A stretch of 64,000 bases of DNA from assembly GCF_029607905.1 (NCBI RefSeq), contig NZ_JAPHEH010000001.1, positions 62,001-126,000 on the forward strand, written 5' to 3'. This document shows, one piece after another, positions 53,915-62,756 of the stretch (its first letter is position 1; the number at the start of each line of letters is the position of its first letter). Below the pieces are notes generated by a model. That model worked only from the letters and a program-made list of their open reading frames with translations, was not told the DNA's origin and did no database searches. Made by a program: the position numbers and the translations under genes. This DNA comes from Thiovibrio frasassiensis (lineage in GTDB: Bacteria; Desulfobacterota; Desulfobulbia; Desulfobulbales; Desulfurivibrionaceae).

Positions 53915-55858
53915 TCAGCTCTTCTTTCGGACCTTCTTCAGGTCCAGATAGGTATAGCCCTTCAACCCCTTCTCATACTCGCCCAAAAGCCGCATGGCCT
54001 CATTGGGCCGCAGCCTGTCTTCCTTGATGGCGCTGTCCACCTGACTCTTCATCTTCCGCTTCAGATCGGTACCGGTGTACTGGACCAGACCCAGCACCTT
54101 TTCCATGGTGGTACCCTCAATGGTCTCCTCGATGTAATACCCGGCATCCTCATCCTCATCGAGGAAGACATGGGCTTCGTTGACCCGGCCGAAAAGGTTG
54201 TGCAGGTCGCCCATGATGTCCTGATAGGCGCCGGTAAGAAAAATTCCGAGATAATAGGGCTTGCCGTTGAGATCATGGAGCGGCAGGGTATCGACCCCTT
54301 CCTCGTAAAGATTAATGAATTTTGAGACCGTGCCGTCCGAATCGCAGGTGATATCGGCCAGCGTCCCCCTCCGTTTGGGTTCTTCGTTCAGCCGGTGCAG
54401 GGGCATGATCGGAAAAAGCTGGCCGTACCCCCAATGATCGAGCAGGGACTGAAACACACTGAAATTACAGAGATACTGGTCGGAAAATTTGCTCTCCAGC
54501 TCGACAATCTCATCGGGCTTGTACTCGGCATTCACGAAATGCTCCAGCACCCTGGCGCCGGTGAGCCAGAAAAGCTTCTCCACCTCCGCCTTCACTTCCA
54601 GATCGATGAGACCCAGCTCAAAATGGACCTGGGTCTCCTCTTTGTTGTGCTGGGCATCGTGGTAAGCCTCCAGCGGATTGCTGGGATTGACATGGGTGTA
54701 ATTGTACCATGCCTCTTCCACCAGTTTGTGGCTGATCTCCGGCTTGGCGGGCTCCCGAGCATGCTCCATCTTCTTGATGTCGCCGAAGGTCTCAACCACC
54801 AATACGGAATGATGCGCCACCACGGCCCGGCCCGATTCGCTAATGATCACCGGATGCGCGACCCCCTGGGAATCGCAGACATCCATGATGTTGTAAACGA
54901 TGTCCCGGGCGTATTCGTTCAGGGAATAGTTGATGGAGGAATGGAAGGTGGTGCGGCTGCCGTCGTAATCCACGCCCAAGCCCCCACCCACATCAATGTA
55001 TTCCAGGGCATGGCCGATCTGCTTGATCTTGGCATAGAACATGGCCCCTTCCCGCACCGCCTTCTTGATCGTCAGAATATCCGGGATCTGGGAGCCGCTG
55101 TGGAAATGCACGAGCTTGAGGCAATCGGCAAGATCGGCCTCTTTGAGCAGATCGGAAACCTGGAGAATCTCCTGGGTAGAGAGACCGAACTTGGCGTCCT
55201 CGCCGGTGGATTTTTCCCACTTGCCCTTGCCGCCGCTCATCAAGCGAACCCTAAGGCCGATCATCGGCTCCACTTTCAGTTCCTTGGCGTAGCGGATAAT
55301 GTTGGTGACTTCCTCGACCTTCTCCACCACCAGGACGATCTTCTTGCCCAGCTTACGGCCGAGCAGCGCGGTCTTGATATAGAGGGCATCCTTGTAGCCG
55401 TTGCAGATGATCAGGCTTTCCCGGTCTTCGTGGAAAGCGAGGGCCGCGTAGAGCTCCGGCTTGGAGCCGACCTCAAGGCCATGGTGGAAGGGCTTGCCCG
55501 CATCGATGATCTCCTCGACCACCTCGCGCAGCTGATTGACCTTAATGGGATAGACGCCGCGATAGATGGATTTATATTCCAGCTCGACAATCGCGTCGTT
55601 GAAAGCCTTGTTGATCCGCTCCACCCGGTTGCGCAACAGATCATGAAACCGGATGAGCATGGGAAAGTGGAGGCCCTGCTCAACCGCCTCCTTGATCACG
55701 TCAACAATGGCAATGGTGCCGCCCTGCTCCTTAAGGGGCGCGACGGTCACCTGCCCTTTGGTGTTGATGTCAAAATAACGCAATCCCCAACGGGCAATAC
55801 CATACAGCTCCCGGGCCTTGTCGATACTCCAGGCCGTTGCTTCCGCTGTCTGCTGCAT
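53915..55858 (-). CDS. speA: Biosynthetic arginine decarboxylase
   Basis: 647 aa PLP enzyme making agmatine for polyamine synthesis. The PLP lysine lies in YPIKVNQ, followed by GLEVGSKPEL, LVHFHSGSQIPD, IDVGGGLGVDYDGS and CDSDGT-type sequence (ITCDSDGTV), all diagnostic for the SpeA group of alanine-racemase-fold decarboxylases. The start ATG at 55858 follows GGAGGATATCAG. No speB or other polyamine gene is next to it. Confidence 0.95.
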   Translation of the reverse strand: MQQTAEATAWSIDKARELYGIARWGLRYFDINTKGQVTVAPLKEQGGTIAIVDVIKEAVEQGLHFPMLIRFHDLLRNRVERINKAFNDAIVELEYKSIYRGVYPIKVNQLREVVEEIIDAGKPFHHGLEVGSKPELYAALAFHEDRESLIICNGYKDALYIKTALLGRKLGKKIVLVVEKVEEVTNIIRYAKELKVEPMIGLRVRLMSGGKGKWEKSTGEDAKFGLSTQEILQVSDLLKEADLADCLKLVHFHSGSQIPDILTIKKAVREGAMFYAKIKQIGHALEYIDVGGGLGVDYDGSRTTFHSSINYSLNEYARDIVYNIMDVCDSQGVAHPVIISESGRAVVAHHSVLVVETFGDIKKMEHAREPAKPEISHKLVEEAWYNYTHVNPSNPLEAYHDAQHNKEETQVHFELGLIDLEVKAEVEKLFWLTGARVLEHFVNAEYKPDEIVELESKFSDQYLCNFSVFQSLLDHWGYGQLFPIMPLHRLNEEPKRRGTLADITCDSDGTVSKFINLYEEGVDTLPLHDLNGKPYYLGIFLTGAYQDIMGDLHNLFGRVNEAHVFLDEDEDAGYYIEETIEGTTMEKVLGLVQYTGTDLKRKMKSQVDSAIKEDRLRPNEAMRLLGEYEKGLKGYTYLDLKKVRKKS

Positions 55859-56053
55859 CTGATATCCTCCATGGGAAATTGTTACTGAAATCAAGAGGGA
55901 CAAAATACACAATTATCGCAGAAACTCAATAGGTTTTTGCCTGATTATCCTCCGGCCGCACCGCTCCTGTCCACGGAAAAAATTCACTGGACACCGCCCC
56001 GCTCTCTCTGCCAACATAAATGTATGCTTTTTGGGCTCGCAGAATCGCTCTCC

Positions 56054-56158
56054 ATGCCGTACATTTCCCCAAGCAACCTCGACCGTTACCGGAAGTTGCA
56101 CTCCTCCATGGGCAGCAGCGATGCCCCTGAAGCAACCGTCGGAGAGAGCAGAGCATGA
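56054..56158 (+). CDS. Possible 34-codon upstream reading frame
   Basis: ATG at 56054 to a stop that overlaps the start of the ferritin-like gene as ATGA. The product (MPYISPSNLDRYRKL...) is polar. There is no ribosome-binding site, so the only support is the overlap, which may be chance. The rest of the 296-base gap to speA holds no clear element. Confidence 0.2.
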   Translation: MPYISPSNLDRYRKLHSSMGSSDAPEATVGESRA

Positions 56159-56649
56159 CAACCGCACACCTACTCAAACCATACCAAGACAAAATCATCG
56201 ACCTGATGCTCAAGCAGGAAACCCTGCTGGCCTCGCTCTACCAGATCTTTGCCCAAAAATTTCCCGAGTATGGAAAGTTATGGCACAAGCTGGCCAGGGA
56301 AGAGCAGAAACATGCCGGCTGGATCCAACAGCTCCATGTCGCCAGCGAAAAGAAGGTGGTGCATTTCCGCCAAGGCCGCGTCAAACCCTCTCAGCTGGAA
56401 ATCTTTGTGCAGAGCATTGAGAAAAAAATCAAGCAGGCGGAAACGGATGGCTTTAACGCCCGTCAGGCGCTGGTCTGCACCATTGACCTGGAGCGAAGCC
56501 TGATCGAAAAAGAGGTCTTCTTGCATTTTTTCGGGATAACGAAAAAGGCCCGCAATGTCATGACTTTTCTCTCCCAAGAGACCAAGGAACATCAGGAATT
56601 GGCGGAAAAGCTCTACGCCAAAACGCAAGGGGTTCGAGCGCACGATTGA
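56155..56649 (+). CDS. Ferritin-like (rubrerythrin-type) domain protein
   Basis: 164 aa, predicted all-helical. REEQKHAGWI and QETKEHQELA give two E-x-x-H motifs in helices about 100 residues apart, the pattern of diiron ferritin-like proteins. Further acidic residues in KQETLLASLYQIFAQKFPEY could be the first Glu ligand. There is no rubredoxin domain. Possible roles are peroxide or oxygen handling, or iron binding. No good ribosome-binding site is visible (GGAGAGAGCAGAGC is the best). Confidence 0.75.
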   Translation: MTTAHLLKPYQDKIIDLMLKQETLLASLYQIFAQKFPEYGKLWHKLAREEQKHAGWIQQLHVASEKKVVHFRQGRVKPSQLEIFVQSIEKKIKQAETDGFNARQALVCTIDLERSLIEKEVFLHFFGITKKARNVMTFLSQETKEHQELAEKLYAKTQGVRAHD

Positions 56650-56767
56650 CCCATGGTTGCCCGCCAAAAGAGATAGCCGAATATCCGGACATGGATTATA
56701 CGACTGTGAGTACGATCATCCGTAGAGCAACGGACAACACAAATATCTCACGACCTGACCGCAGACC

Positions 56768-58063
56768 ATGACCCCAAGCCGACACCCCGACAGAACCCCC
56801 AGCCTGGTCTTTGCCAATGCAGCCGGCGAGATCACGGATTATCCCGAGCTCGACATGGCAGGGCGCAGCGGCGGCCATTTTTCCCGGCCCAACCTTGAAG
56901 ACCTGATCCCCCTGCCCGAGGGCAGCGATCTCTTTGTCATGCCGGGGCGCAACCCGGTGGGCATCGACCCGGAAACCGGCGAGCCCCTTCTGGTCGCGGA
57001 AAACCCCCTGGATCCGCACGCCGGTCTTCAGGCGGTGGCCGCCTTCATGTCCCCGGCCCATACCGCCATCCACTGGGCCGGTTTTGAAAAGAGCAAAGCC
57101 GACCTGCCCCATCTCCCCCTCTATGCTTATACCGCGGTGGGCTGGCTCGACGGCCGCTTCTGGGTCAGCGCCTTCCGCAGCGACCCGGACCAGCGTCAGG
57201 AGATGAACCGTTTTCAGCCGGAAAAACTCATACACCGCACCGAACAATGGCTGCGGCAGAATGAACAGAACCGGCTCATCCAGCATCTGGGCAAATGCTG
57301 CCTCACCTACCGCTGCCCGGCGGCGATCAACTATTTCCTGCGTAAATTCGAGGCGCCGCTGCCCACCTCGCCGGTATGCAACGCCCAGTGCCTCGGCTGC
57401 ATCTCCCTCCAACCCTCGGGCTGCTGCCCCTCCACCCAGGACCGGATCAATTTTGTCCCCACCCCCAAGGAGATCGCCGAGATCGCCGTACCCCATCTCA
57501 AAACGGTCAAGGGCGGAGTGGCCAGCTTCGGCCAGGGCTGCGAGGGAGAACCCCTGCTCCAGGCCGACACCATCGAACAGGCCATCCTCCTGATCCGCAA
57601 ACAGACCGACAAGGGCACCGTCAACCTGAACAGCAACGCCTCCCTGCCCGCCGCCGTGGACCGGTTGGCCCATGCCGGGCTGGACAGCCTGCGGGTCAGC
57701 ATGAACAGCGCGCAGCCCGTGTACCACCAGCGCTATTACCGGCCCAAGGGCTTCACCTTCGATTCGGTCAAACAGTCGATCCGGATCATGAAACAGCACG
57801 GCCGCTTTGTCTCGCTCAACTATTTCATCCTTCCCGGTTTCACCGACGATCCGGCGGAGTTTGCCGCCCTCTGCGAGCTGATCAGCGAATACAGCCCCGA
57901 TTTTCTCCAGCTGCGCAACCTCAACATGGACCCGGACTGGTACTTTGACTCCCTGCAATTCGAGGAAGGTGGCCCGCCCATGGGCATCCGGGCCTGGCTG
58001 CGGGAGCTGAAAAAGCGCTTTCCCCGCTTGCGTTACGGCTATTTCAACCCGCCCCTGCGCTGA
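56768..58063 (+). CDS. Radical SAM protein
   Basis: 431 aa. The C-x3-C-x2-C cluster motif is CNAQCLGC (Cys204, 208, 211). The radical SAM barrel follows with GCEGEPLLQ, LNSNAS and LRVSMNS. About 200 residues precede the motif, including extra cysteines (GKCCLTYRC, Cys177, 178, 183), so the N-terminal half could bind another cluster. It is the first gene of a run of five closely spaced genes; the next starts seven bases after it. Substrate unknown. Confidence 0.85.
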   Translation: MTPSRHPDRTPSLVFANAAGEITDYPELDMAGRSGGHFSRPNLEDLIPLPEGSDLFVMPGRNPVGIDPETGEPLLVAENPLDPHAGLQAVAAFMSPAHTAIHWAGFEKSKADLPHLPLYAYTAVGWLDGRFWVSAFRSDPDQRQEMNRFQPEKLIHRTEQWLRQNEQNRLIQHLGKCCLTYRCPAAINYFLRKFEAPLPTSPVCNAQCLGCISLQPSGCCPSTQDRINFVPTPKEIAEIAVPHLKTVKGGVASFGQGCEGEPLLQADTIEQAILLIRKQTDKGTVNLNSNASLPAAVDRLAHAGLDSLRVSMNSAQPVYHQRYYRPKGFTFDSVKQSIRIMKQHGRFVSLNYFILPGFTDDPAEFAALCELISEYSPDFLQLRNLNMDPDWYFDSLQFEEGGPPMGIRAWLRELKKRFPRLRYGYFNPPLR

Positions 58064-58069
58064 AGCCAG

Positions 58070-59482
58070 ATGACCGACGCGATCACGATCCTTTTCTTCC
58101 TCTTCTGGGGCAACCTGCTCCCCCCCCTGGCCAGCCTGGCCCTGGGCGACCGCTTGGCCCGCCCTTTGGACCACGGGGCAACCTGGTTCGACAACAAGCC
58201 GTTGTTCGGGCCCCACAAAACCATCCGGGGGATCCTGGCCAGCCTTCTCGGCGGGACCTTGTTCTTCCCGCTTCTGGGGGTTTCCTGGCAGGTGGCGGCG
58301 GTGGCCGCCTCCCTGCTCATGACCGGCGATCTGCTCTCAAGCTTCATCAAGCGGCGACTGAATCTTACCAGCGGCGAATCGGTCTTCGTGCTGGACCAGA
58401 TCTTCGAGGCCGGGCTTCCCGCCCTTTATCTCGGCAATCACCTCGAAGCCCCTCTCTGGCAACCGATCCTGGCCCTGGCCATCTTTGTGCCGGTGGCCCA
58501 TGGTGGGGCCAGGTTTTGGAAATATGTCCTCTTTAAACCGCCCATGGAGAACTATCCCCGTTTTGTCCGCTCCACGGTGCGGCTGCGAGAATGGCGCTCC
58601 TGCCATCAGCCCCTGGCGCGCTGGCATGTCTTGTTCAACCTCTCCTCCCTGCTCTACAACCGGGTCCTGGTCTCCACGGTTTTCCGGCTTTTGGGCCGCT
58701 ATAATCAGGGGGTTGCCAACGCCCTCCAGCCGGAGCTGAGCGAACAAACCATCGTCTGTCCCACCCTGCCCGAACCCTTCGAGGGCTTCCGCATCCTGCT
58801 GCTCACCGACCTGCATCTCGACGGGTTATCGGGCCTGGTCGACCAGATTCTCTCCCGCCTTGCGGGACGGCGCTTCGACCTCTGCCTGATCGGCGGCGAC
58901 ATCCGCATGCACACTTACGGCCCCATCGCCCCGTGCCTCAGGGAGCTGCGCCGCCTTCTGCCGCATATCCGGGCAGAACACGGGATCTTCGGGGTGCTGG
59001 GCAACCATGACTGCATCGAGATGGTGCCGGATTTCGAGGAGGCGGGGATACTGATGCTGGTCAACGATGCGACCCGAATCGAACGGGAGGGCGAGTCCCT
59101 CTGGCTGGTGGGGATCGACGATCCCAACTACTACAAAACCCATGAACCGGCCAAGGCCTTCAGTACAGTGCCGCCCGGCGCCTGCGCCATTCTGCTCGCC
59201 CACTCGCCCGAGGCCTACCGGGAGGGGGCCCGCCAGCAAGCGGCTCTTTACCTTTGCGGCCACACCCACGGCGGCCAGATCTGCCTGCCTTCGGGAACAC
59301 CCATTTACACCAACAGCCGCGCTCCCCGCTTCACCGCCAAGGGTCGCTGGCAATACCAAACCATGCAAGGCTTCACCAGCCGGGGGGTGGGTGCTTCCGG
59401 CGCGCCGCTGCGCTTCAACTGCCCCGGCGAGATCGCCGTGCTTACCCTGCACAGCCAAATCTTCAAAAAGGATACCCCATGA
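58070..59482 (+). CDS. Fusion of CDP-archaeol-synthase-like (CarS) domain and metallophosphoesterase
   Basis: 470 aa. Residues 1-170 form a membrane domain with the CarS/CdsA-like motifs FGPHKTIRG, GDLLSSFIKRRL and LDQIFEAGLPA, which in archaea make CDP-activated lipids. Residues about 240-465 are a cytoplasm- or periplasm-facing metallophosphoesterase of the YkuE type: LLLTDLHLDG, IGGDI, LGNHDC, LLAHSP and CGHTHGGQI, with all metal ligands. The fusion suggests linked synthesis and hydrolysis of an activated lipid. The stop overlaps the next start as ATGA. Confidence 0.85.
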   Translation: MTDAITILFFLFWGNLLPPLASLALGDRLARPLDHGATWFDNKPLFGPHKTIRGILASLLGGTLFFPLLGVSWQVAAVAASLLMTGDLLSSFIKRRLNLTSGESVFVLDQIFEAGLPALYLGNHLEAPLWQPILALAIFVPVAHGGARFWKYVLFKPPMENYPRFVRSTVRLREWRSCHQPLARWHVLFNLSSLLYNRVLVSTVFRLLGRYNQGVANALQPELSEQTIVCPTLPEPFEGFRILLLTDLHLDGLSGLVDQILSRLAGRRFDLCLIGGDIRMHTYGPIAPCLRELRRLLPHIRAEHGIFGVLGNHDCIEMVPDFEEAGILMLVNDATRIEREGESLWLVGIDDPNYYKTHEPAKAFSTVPPGACAILLAHSPEAYREGARQQAALYLCGHTHGGQICLPSGTPIYTNSRAPRFTAKGRWQYQTMQGFTSRGVGASGAPLRFNCPGEIAVLTLHSQIFKKDTP

Positions 59483-60300
59483 GCCCTCTCTACGCCCGAC
59501 TCCGCTTCTTCCTGGCCGGTCTGTTCCTGATCATGATCTTCGGCACCGTGGGATTCATGCATACGGAAAACCTCTCCCTGAGTGATGCCTTCTATTTCAA
59601 CATCGTCACCATCACCACCGTGGGCTACGGCGATATCCACCCGGTTACCCAGACGGGCAAGATGCTTGCCGTCCTCCTCATCCTCATGGGCACGGGCACC
59701 TTTCTCGGCGTGGTCGCCAACGCCACGGAGGTTATGCTCAGCCGCCACGAGAGCCAGGCCCGTCACCGAAAACTGCATCTGATCATCGGCGTCTATTTCA
59801 GCGAGGTGGGCACCAGGCTCCTTTCCCTCTGCGCCCAGGCGGACCCGCAACGCGAACAATTCTGTGCCGGCCTCGCCATCACCATCAATTGGAGCGACCA
59901 GCAATTTTTGCAGGCCACCAAGAAGCTGCGGGAGTGTACCTTTGAGGTGCAGCTCGAACGCATCGATCTTCCGGAACTGCAGGGGTTTCTTGCCGGACAG
60001 AGGCGGACGCTGGTGAACATGCTGGAAAATCCCATTCTCCTTGAGCACGAAAACTTCACCGAACACCTGCAGGCGGTGTTCCATCTCAACGAAGAACTCG
60101 GCTTCCGCCCCAACTTCGACCACCTCCCCCAAGCGGACAGCAAACACCTGACCGGCGACATCAACCGGGCCTACGGTTCCTTGGTGGGCCAATGGCTCAG
60201 CTACATGCTCTACCTCAAGCAGCACTATCCGTACCTCTACTCCCTGTCGGTGCGCACCAACCCCTTCAACCCGGAAGCCTCCGCCACCTTCTACGAATAA
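59479..60300 (+). CDS. Two-helix potassium channel protein with unusual cytoplasmic domain
   Basis: 273 aa. Helices 10-25 and 62-82 flank a pore loop with the K+ selectivity filter TVGYGD (residues 47-52). The C-terminal 180 residues are not a TrkA/RCK domain: no Rossmann GxGxxG is seen, but a helical, acidic region (LHLIIGVYFSEVGTRLLSLC, LQGFLAGQRRTLVNML). The start overlaps the upstream stop by four bases (ATGA), so translation is coupled to the CarS fusion gene. Ion and regulator beyond K+ are unknown. Confidence 0.85.
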   Translation: MSPLYARLRFFLAGLFLIMIFGTVGFMHTENLSLSDAFYFNIVTITTVGYGDIHPVTQTGKMLAVLLILMGTGTFLGVVANATEVMLSRHESQARHRKLHLIIGVYFSEVGTRLLSLCAQADPQREQFCAGLAITINWSDQQFLQATKKLRECTFEVQLERIDLPELQGFLAGQRRTLVNMLENPILLEHENFTEHLQAVFHLNEELGFRPNFDHLPQADSKHLTGDINRAYGSLVGQWLSYMLYLKQHYPYLYSLSVRTNPFNPEASATFYE

Positions 60301-60318
60301 ACGGCCCAGGAGAAACCC

Positions 60319-60642
60319 ATGCCGGAAATCAGCATCGTCAATCGCGGGGTCAGCGTCAGCGTCAACCCTGCCTTCAGCCTGCTCAACAACTACCGGATGC
60401 AGAATATCCCCATCCAGACGCTCTGCGGCGGCAAGGCCATGTGCGGGCGCTGCCGGTTCCGGGTGATCGCGGGCGCTGCCCACTTGAGCCCGGTAAAGCC
60501 CGCGGAGATAGCCCGCCTCGGAGAGAGTTTGATCGCAGCGGGCTGGCGGCTTTCCTGCCAGAGCCATGCCCTGCGGGACGTGAGCATCGAACTGCCGGGC
60601 CTGGAAGAGGAGCTTGACGACCGCCCCCGATCCACAGCTTGA
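60319..60642 (+). CDS. 2Fe-2S ferredoxin
   Basis: 107 aa, plant-type 2Fe-2S ferredoxin with ligands in LCGGKAMCGRCRFRV (C-x5-C-x2-C) and a fourth Cys in WRLSCQS. The acidic C-terminal tail (LEEELDDR) may serve docking. It starts 18 bases after the channel gene (AGGAGAAACCC before the ATG) and continues the five-gene cluster. It could feed electrons to the radical SAM enzyme. Confidence 0.9.
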   Translation: MPEISIVNRGVSVSVNPAFSLLNNYRMQNIPIQTLCGGKAMCGRCRFRVIAGAAHLSPVKPAEIARLGESLIAAGWRLSCQSHALRDVSIELPGLEEELDDRPRSTA

Positions 60643-60736
60643 TTCCACTGCAAAAACAACAACTTGCCATTTCAAAAAAGAGTCGGTATCCTGACGGCAA
60701 AGTTTGCGTACCGCAACCATTCCAGGACATGACACC

Positions 60737-61771
60737 ATGCTCTCATGCTTTCGGCAAATACTGAGCCAACCCAGCATCGCCATTGATCTCGGCACGGCCA
60801 ACACCAGAGTGTACGCCGGCCAGGGAGAAGACTTCCGCGAAGAGCCGTCCCTGATCCAGCACATCCGCCAGGATCAGGAAGTTCAAGCTCCGGACGACTA
60901 CTTCTCCTACCTCAACCCCCAGTTCACATCCTCCCCGTTGCGCGGCGGGGTGATTGTTGATATCCACAGTGCTGTATCCCTGCTGAAACCCCTGCTGAAA
61001 CGCACGCGCACCGGCCTGCGGCACCCGGTTTCCCTGACCTGCGCCCCCACCGACACCACGGAGCTTGAACGGAAACTGCTCACCAAGGCGGTCCGGGAAG
61101 CAGGCGCCGCCCAGGTGGCCATTATTCCGGAGGTCTGGGCCGCGGCCATCGGCGCGGGAATCGACGTGACCCTCCCCTCCGCCCAGATACTCATCGACAT
61201 CGGCGAAGGCGTCACCGACATGGCCGTGATCCGCGACGGACAACTGGCCTTTGCCACCGCGACTCGCACGGCCTGCAGCGACCTGCAGAAAGCGATACGC
61301 TCCGCAATCATCTCCCGGCACAAGGTCTGCCCCGCCCACGCGGAGACCGAACGATTGACCCACGAAATTGCCGCCTTGCCGCAGGGCAACAACTTGCCCG
61401 GCCGGAATATCCCGGTGCTGGGGATGGATATCATCCGCCGCCGGGAGGTGAGCATCGCCGTATACAACCGGGAGATCCTCGACGCCATGGCTCCGGTGCT
61501 GGCAAAAATCCTCAAGATGATCGAAACAGGGCTCAAAAAACTTCCGGAAAACATCTCTTGCGAGGTCGTGGAGTCCGGCATCTGTCTCACCGGGGGCGGC
61601 AGCTGTATCCTGGGGATGGACAGGCTGATCGGGGAACACACCGGCCTTGAGGTGCGGATTGCGCCGGACCCGATGCACTCGGTGATCAACGGGGCGATCC
61701 AGACCCTGGAGTACTGGAAGGGAAAAGAAAACTGGTGGGAGAATATCGCCTGGCCCTGCATCCCGGCATAA
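60737..61771 (+). CDS. MreB/FtsA-like actin-superfamily protein
   Basis: 344 aa from the ATG at 60737. Actin-fold signatures are present: phosphate-1 IAIDLGTANTRVY, phosphate-2 ILIDIGEGVTDMAVI and adenosine motif ICLTGGGSCI. It is about the size of MreB, but the DIGGGTTE of MreB reads DIGEGVTD, and no mreCD genes follow. The C-terminal end is rich in Trp (WWENIAW). It may be an orphan filament or a membrane-associated ATPase linked to the channel and lipid genes upstream. Confidence 0.8.
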   Translation: MLSCFRQILSQPSIAIDLGTANTRVYAGQGEDFREEPSLIQHIRQDQEVQAPDDYFSYLNPQFTSSPLRGGVIVDIHSAVSLLKPLLKRTRTGLRHPVSLTCAPTDTTELERKLLTKAVREAGAAQVAIIPEVWAAAIGAGIDVTLPSAQILIDIGEGVTDMAVIRDGQLAFATATRTACSDLQKAIRSAIISRHKVCPAHAETERLTHEIAALPQGNNLPGRNIPVLGMDIIRRREVSIAVYNREILDAMAPVLAKILKMIETGLKKLPENISCEVVESGICLTGGGSCILGMDRLIGEHTGLEVRIAPDPMHSVINGAIQTLEYWKGKENWWENIAWPCIPA

Positions 61772-61831
61772 GGCGCGAAAATGGCGCCGGAAGCGCTGCA
61801 TCAATAAGCCGGAGGGCAGAACTACCAGGCG

Positions 61832-62014
61832 CTAGCGGATCTCAATGGCGCTGACCGGGCATGAGACCACGGCCTCTTCGCAATCGCAGGTATGGCACTG
61901 ATCCGGCCCGATCACCCACGATTTATCATCCCGCAATTCAAAAACCGCCGGGCACAACTCCGCGCACACCCCGCACCCGATACACAGATCCTGATCCACT
62001 GTTGGCGCTGCCAT
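61832..62014 (-). CDS. Small ferredoxin (4Fe-4S)
   Basis: 60 aa. First ligand set CIGCGVCAELCP; the C-terminal half has CHTCDCEEAVVSCPVSAI, which offers four cysteines including C-x2-C-x-C and a CP pair, so a second or modified cluster is possible. The ATG lies 30 bases downstream of the cupin stop codon and follows a good ribosome-binding site (AAGGAGAGAATC). Electron carrier, partner unknown. Confidence 0.88.
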   Translation of the reverse strand: MAAPTVDQDLCIGCGVCAELCPAVFELRDDKSWVIGPDQCHTCDCEEAVVSCPVSAIEIR

Positions 62015-62044
62015 GATTCTCTCCTTGTTATGGTGCGAGCCGAA

Positions 62045-62578
62045 CTATTTCCCCTGATCCCGGAACCCCTCGCGGATCACGCTAAACTTGCCAGAGACCG
62101 TATCGAGATCATAAATATTGAAGTTGGTCCGCATGTCGAGCCCCTCGTAATGCACGGCAAAATTAAGCGAGGCCGAGCCTTCCGGACCGCTGACGATGCG
62201 GTGAAACACATAACGGGGCCAGACCAGCATGGCGGGTTCGTCAAGGAGCACCTTGCCGCCTTGCAGGATCTGGTGGGGGGTGACGGTGAAGCTCTCCATC
62301 CCGTAGGCCTGCAGATAGATGTCCACCTCGCGCGTGCCGTAGAGAACGATGAGGTTGTCGGCCTGATGGGGATGCATGTACCAGGGCCTTACCACCTCGC
62401 CCACCGGCCCGGGGGAAACCGCGCTCTTGTCGTGCAGCACCCGGTCGATCGCATCGATCCGGGGCAGGCAGGACATGGGCACGTTGTCGAACAAAACCCC
62501 CGGGGTGCGGCGCAGCATCTTCAGGGGGATGATGCGGTAAAAATCCTCCACTTCCTTAAAAATCTCGCAATCAGCCAT
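62045..62578 (-). CDS. Cupin-fold protein
   Basis: 177 aa from the ATG at 62578 (AAAGGAGAAAGCCC upstream). A core with PWYMHPHQADNLIVLYGTREVDIY has the His-x-His metal-binding pattern of cupins, and VWPRYVFHRIVSGPEGSASL gives the later His and glycine-rich turn. Such small cupins bind a metal or a ligand; some are regulators, others isomerases or oxygenases. It lies upstream of the small ferredoxin on the same strand, 30 bases apart. The function is not clear. Confidence 0.75.
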   Translation of the reverse strand: MADCEIFKEVEDFYRIIPLKMLRRTPGVLFDNVPMSCLPRIDAIDRVLHDKSAVSPGPVGEVVRPWYMHPHQADNLIVLYGTREVDIYLQAYGMESFTVTPHQILQGGKVLLDEPAMLVWPRYVFHRIVSGPEGSASLNFAVHYEGLDMRTNFNIYDLDTVSGKFSVIREGFRDQGK

Positions 62579-62756
62579 GGGCTTTCTCCTTTGTAATCTT
62601 TTGCTCTCCCCGAAACTCCCGGATGCCCCACCAAAAAGCCGGGGATGGACTTTTTCAAGATCCCTGCTATATTGTGACAGTTTTTGCGGCTTACGGCAAG
62701 AGAACCTCACACCGGGGCCAACCATAACAATCACCGCTTTACCCGAGGAAAACAGC

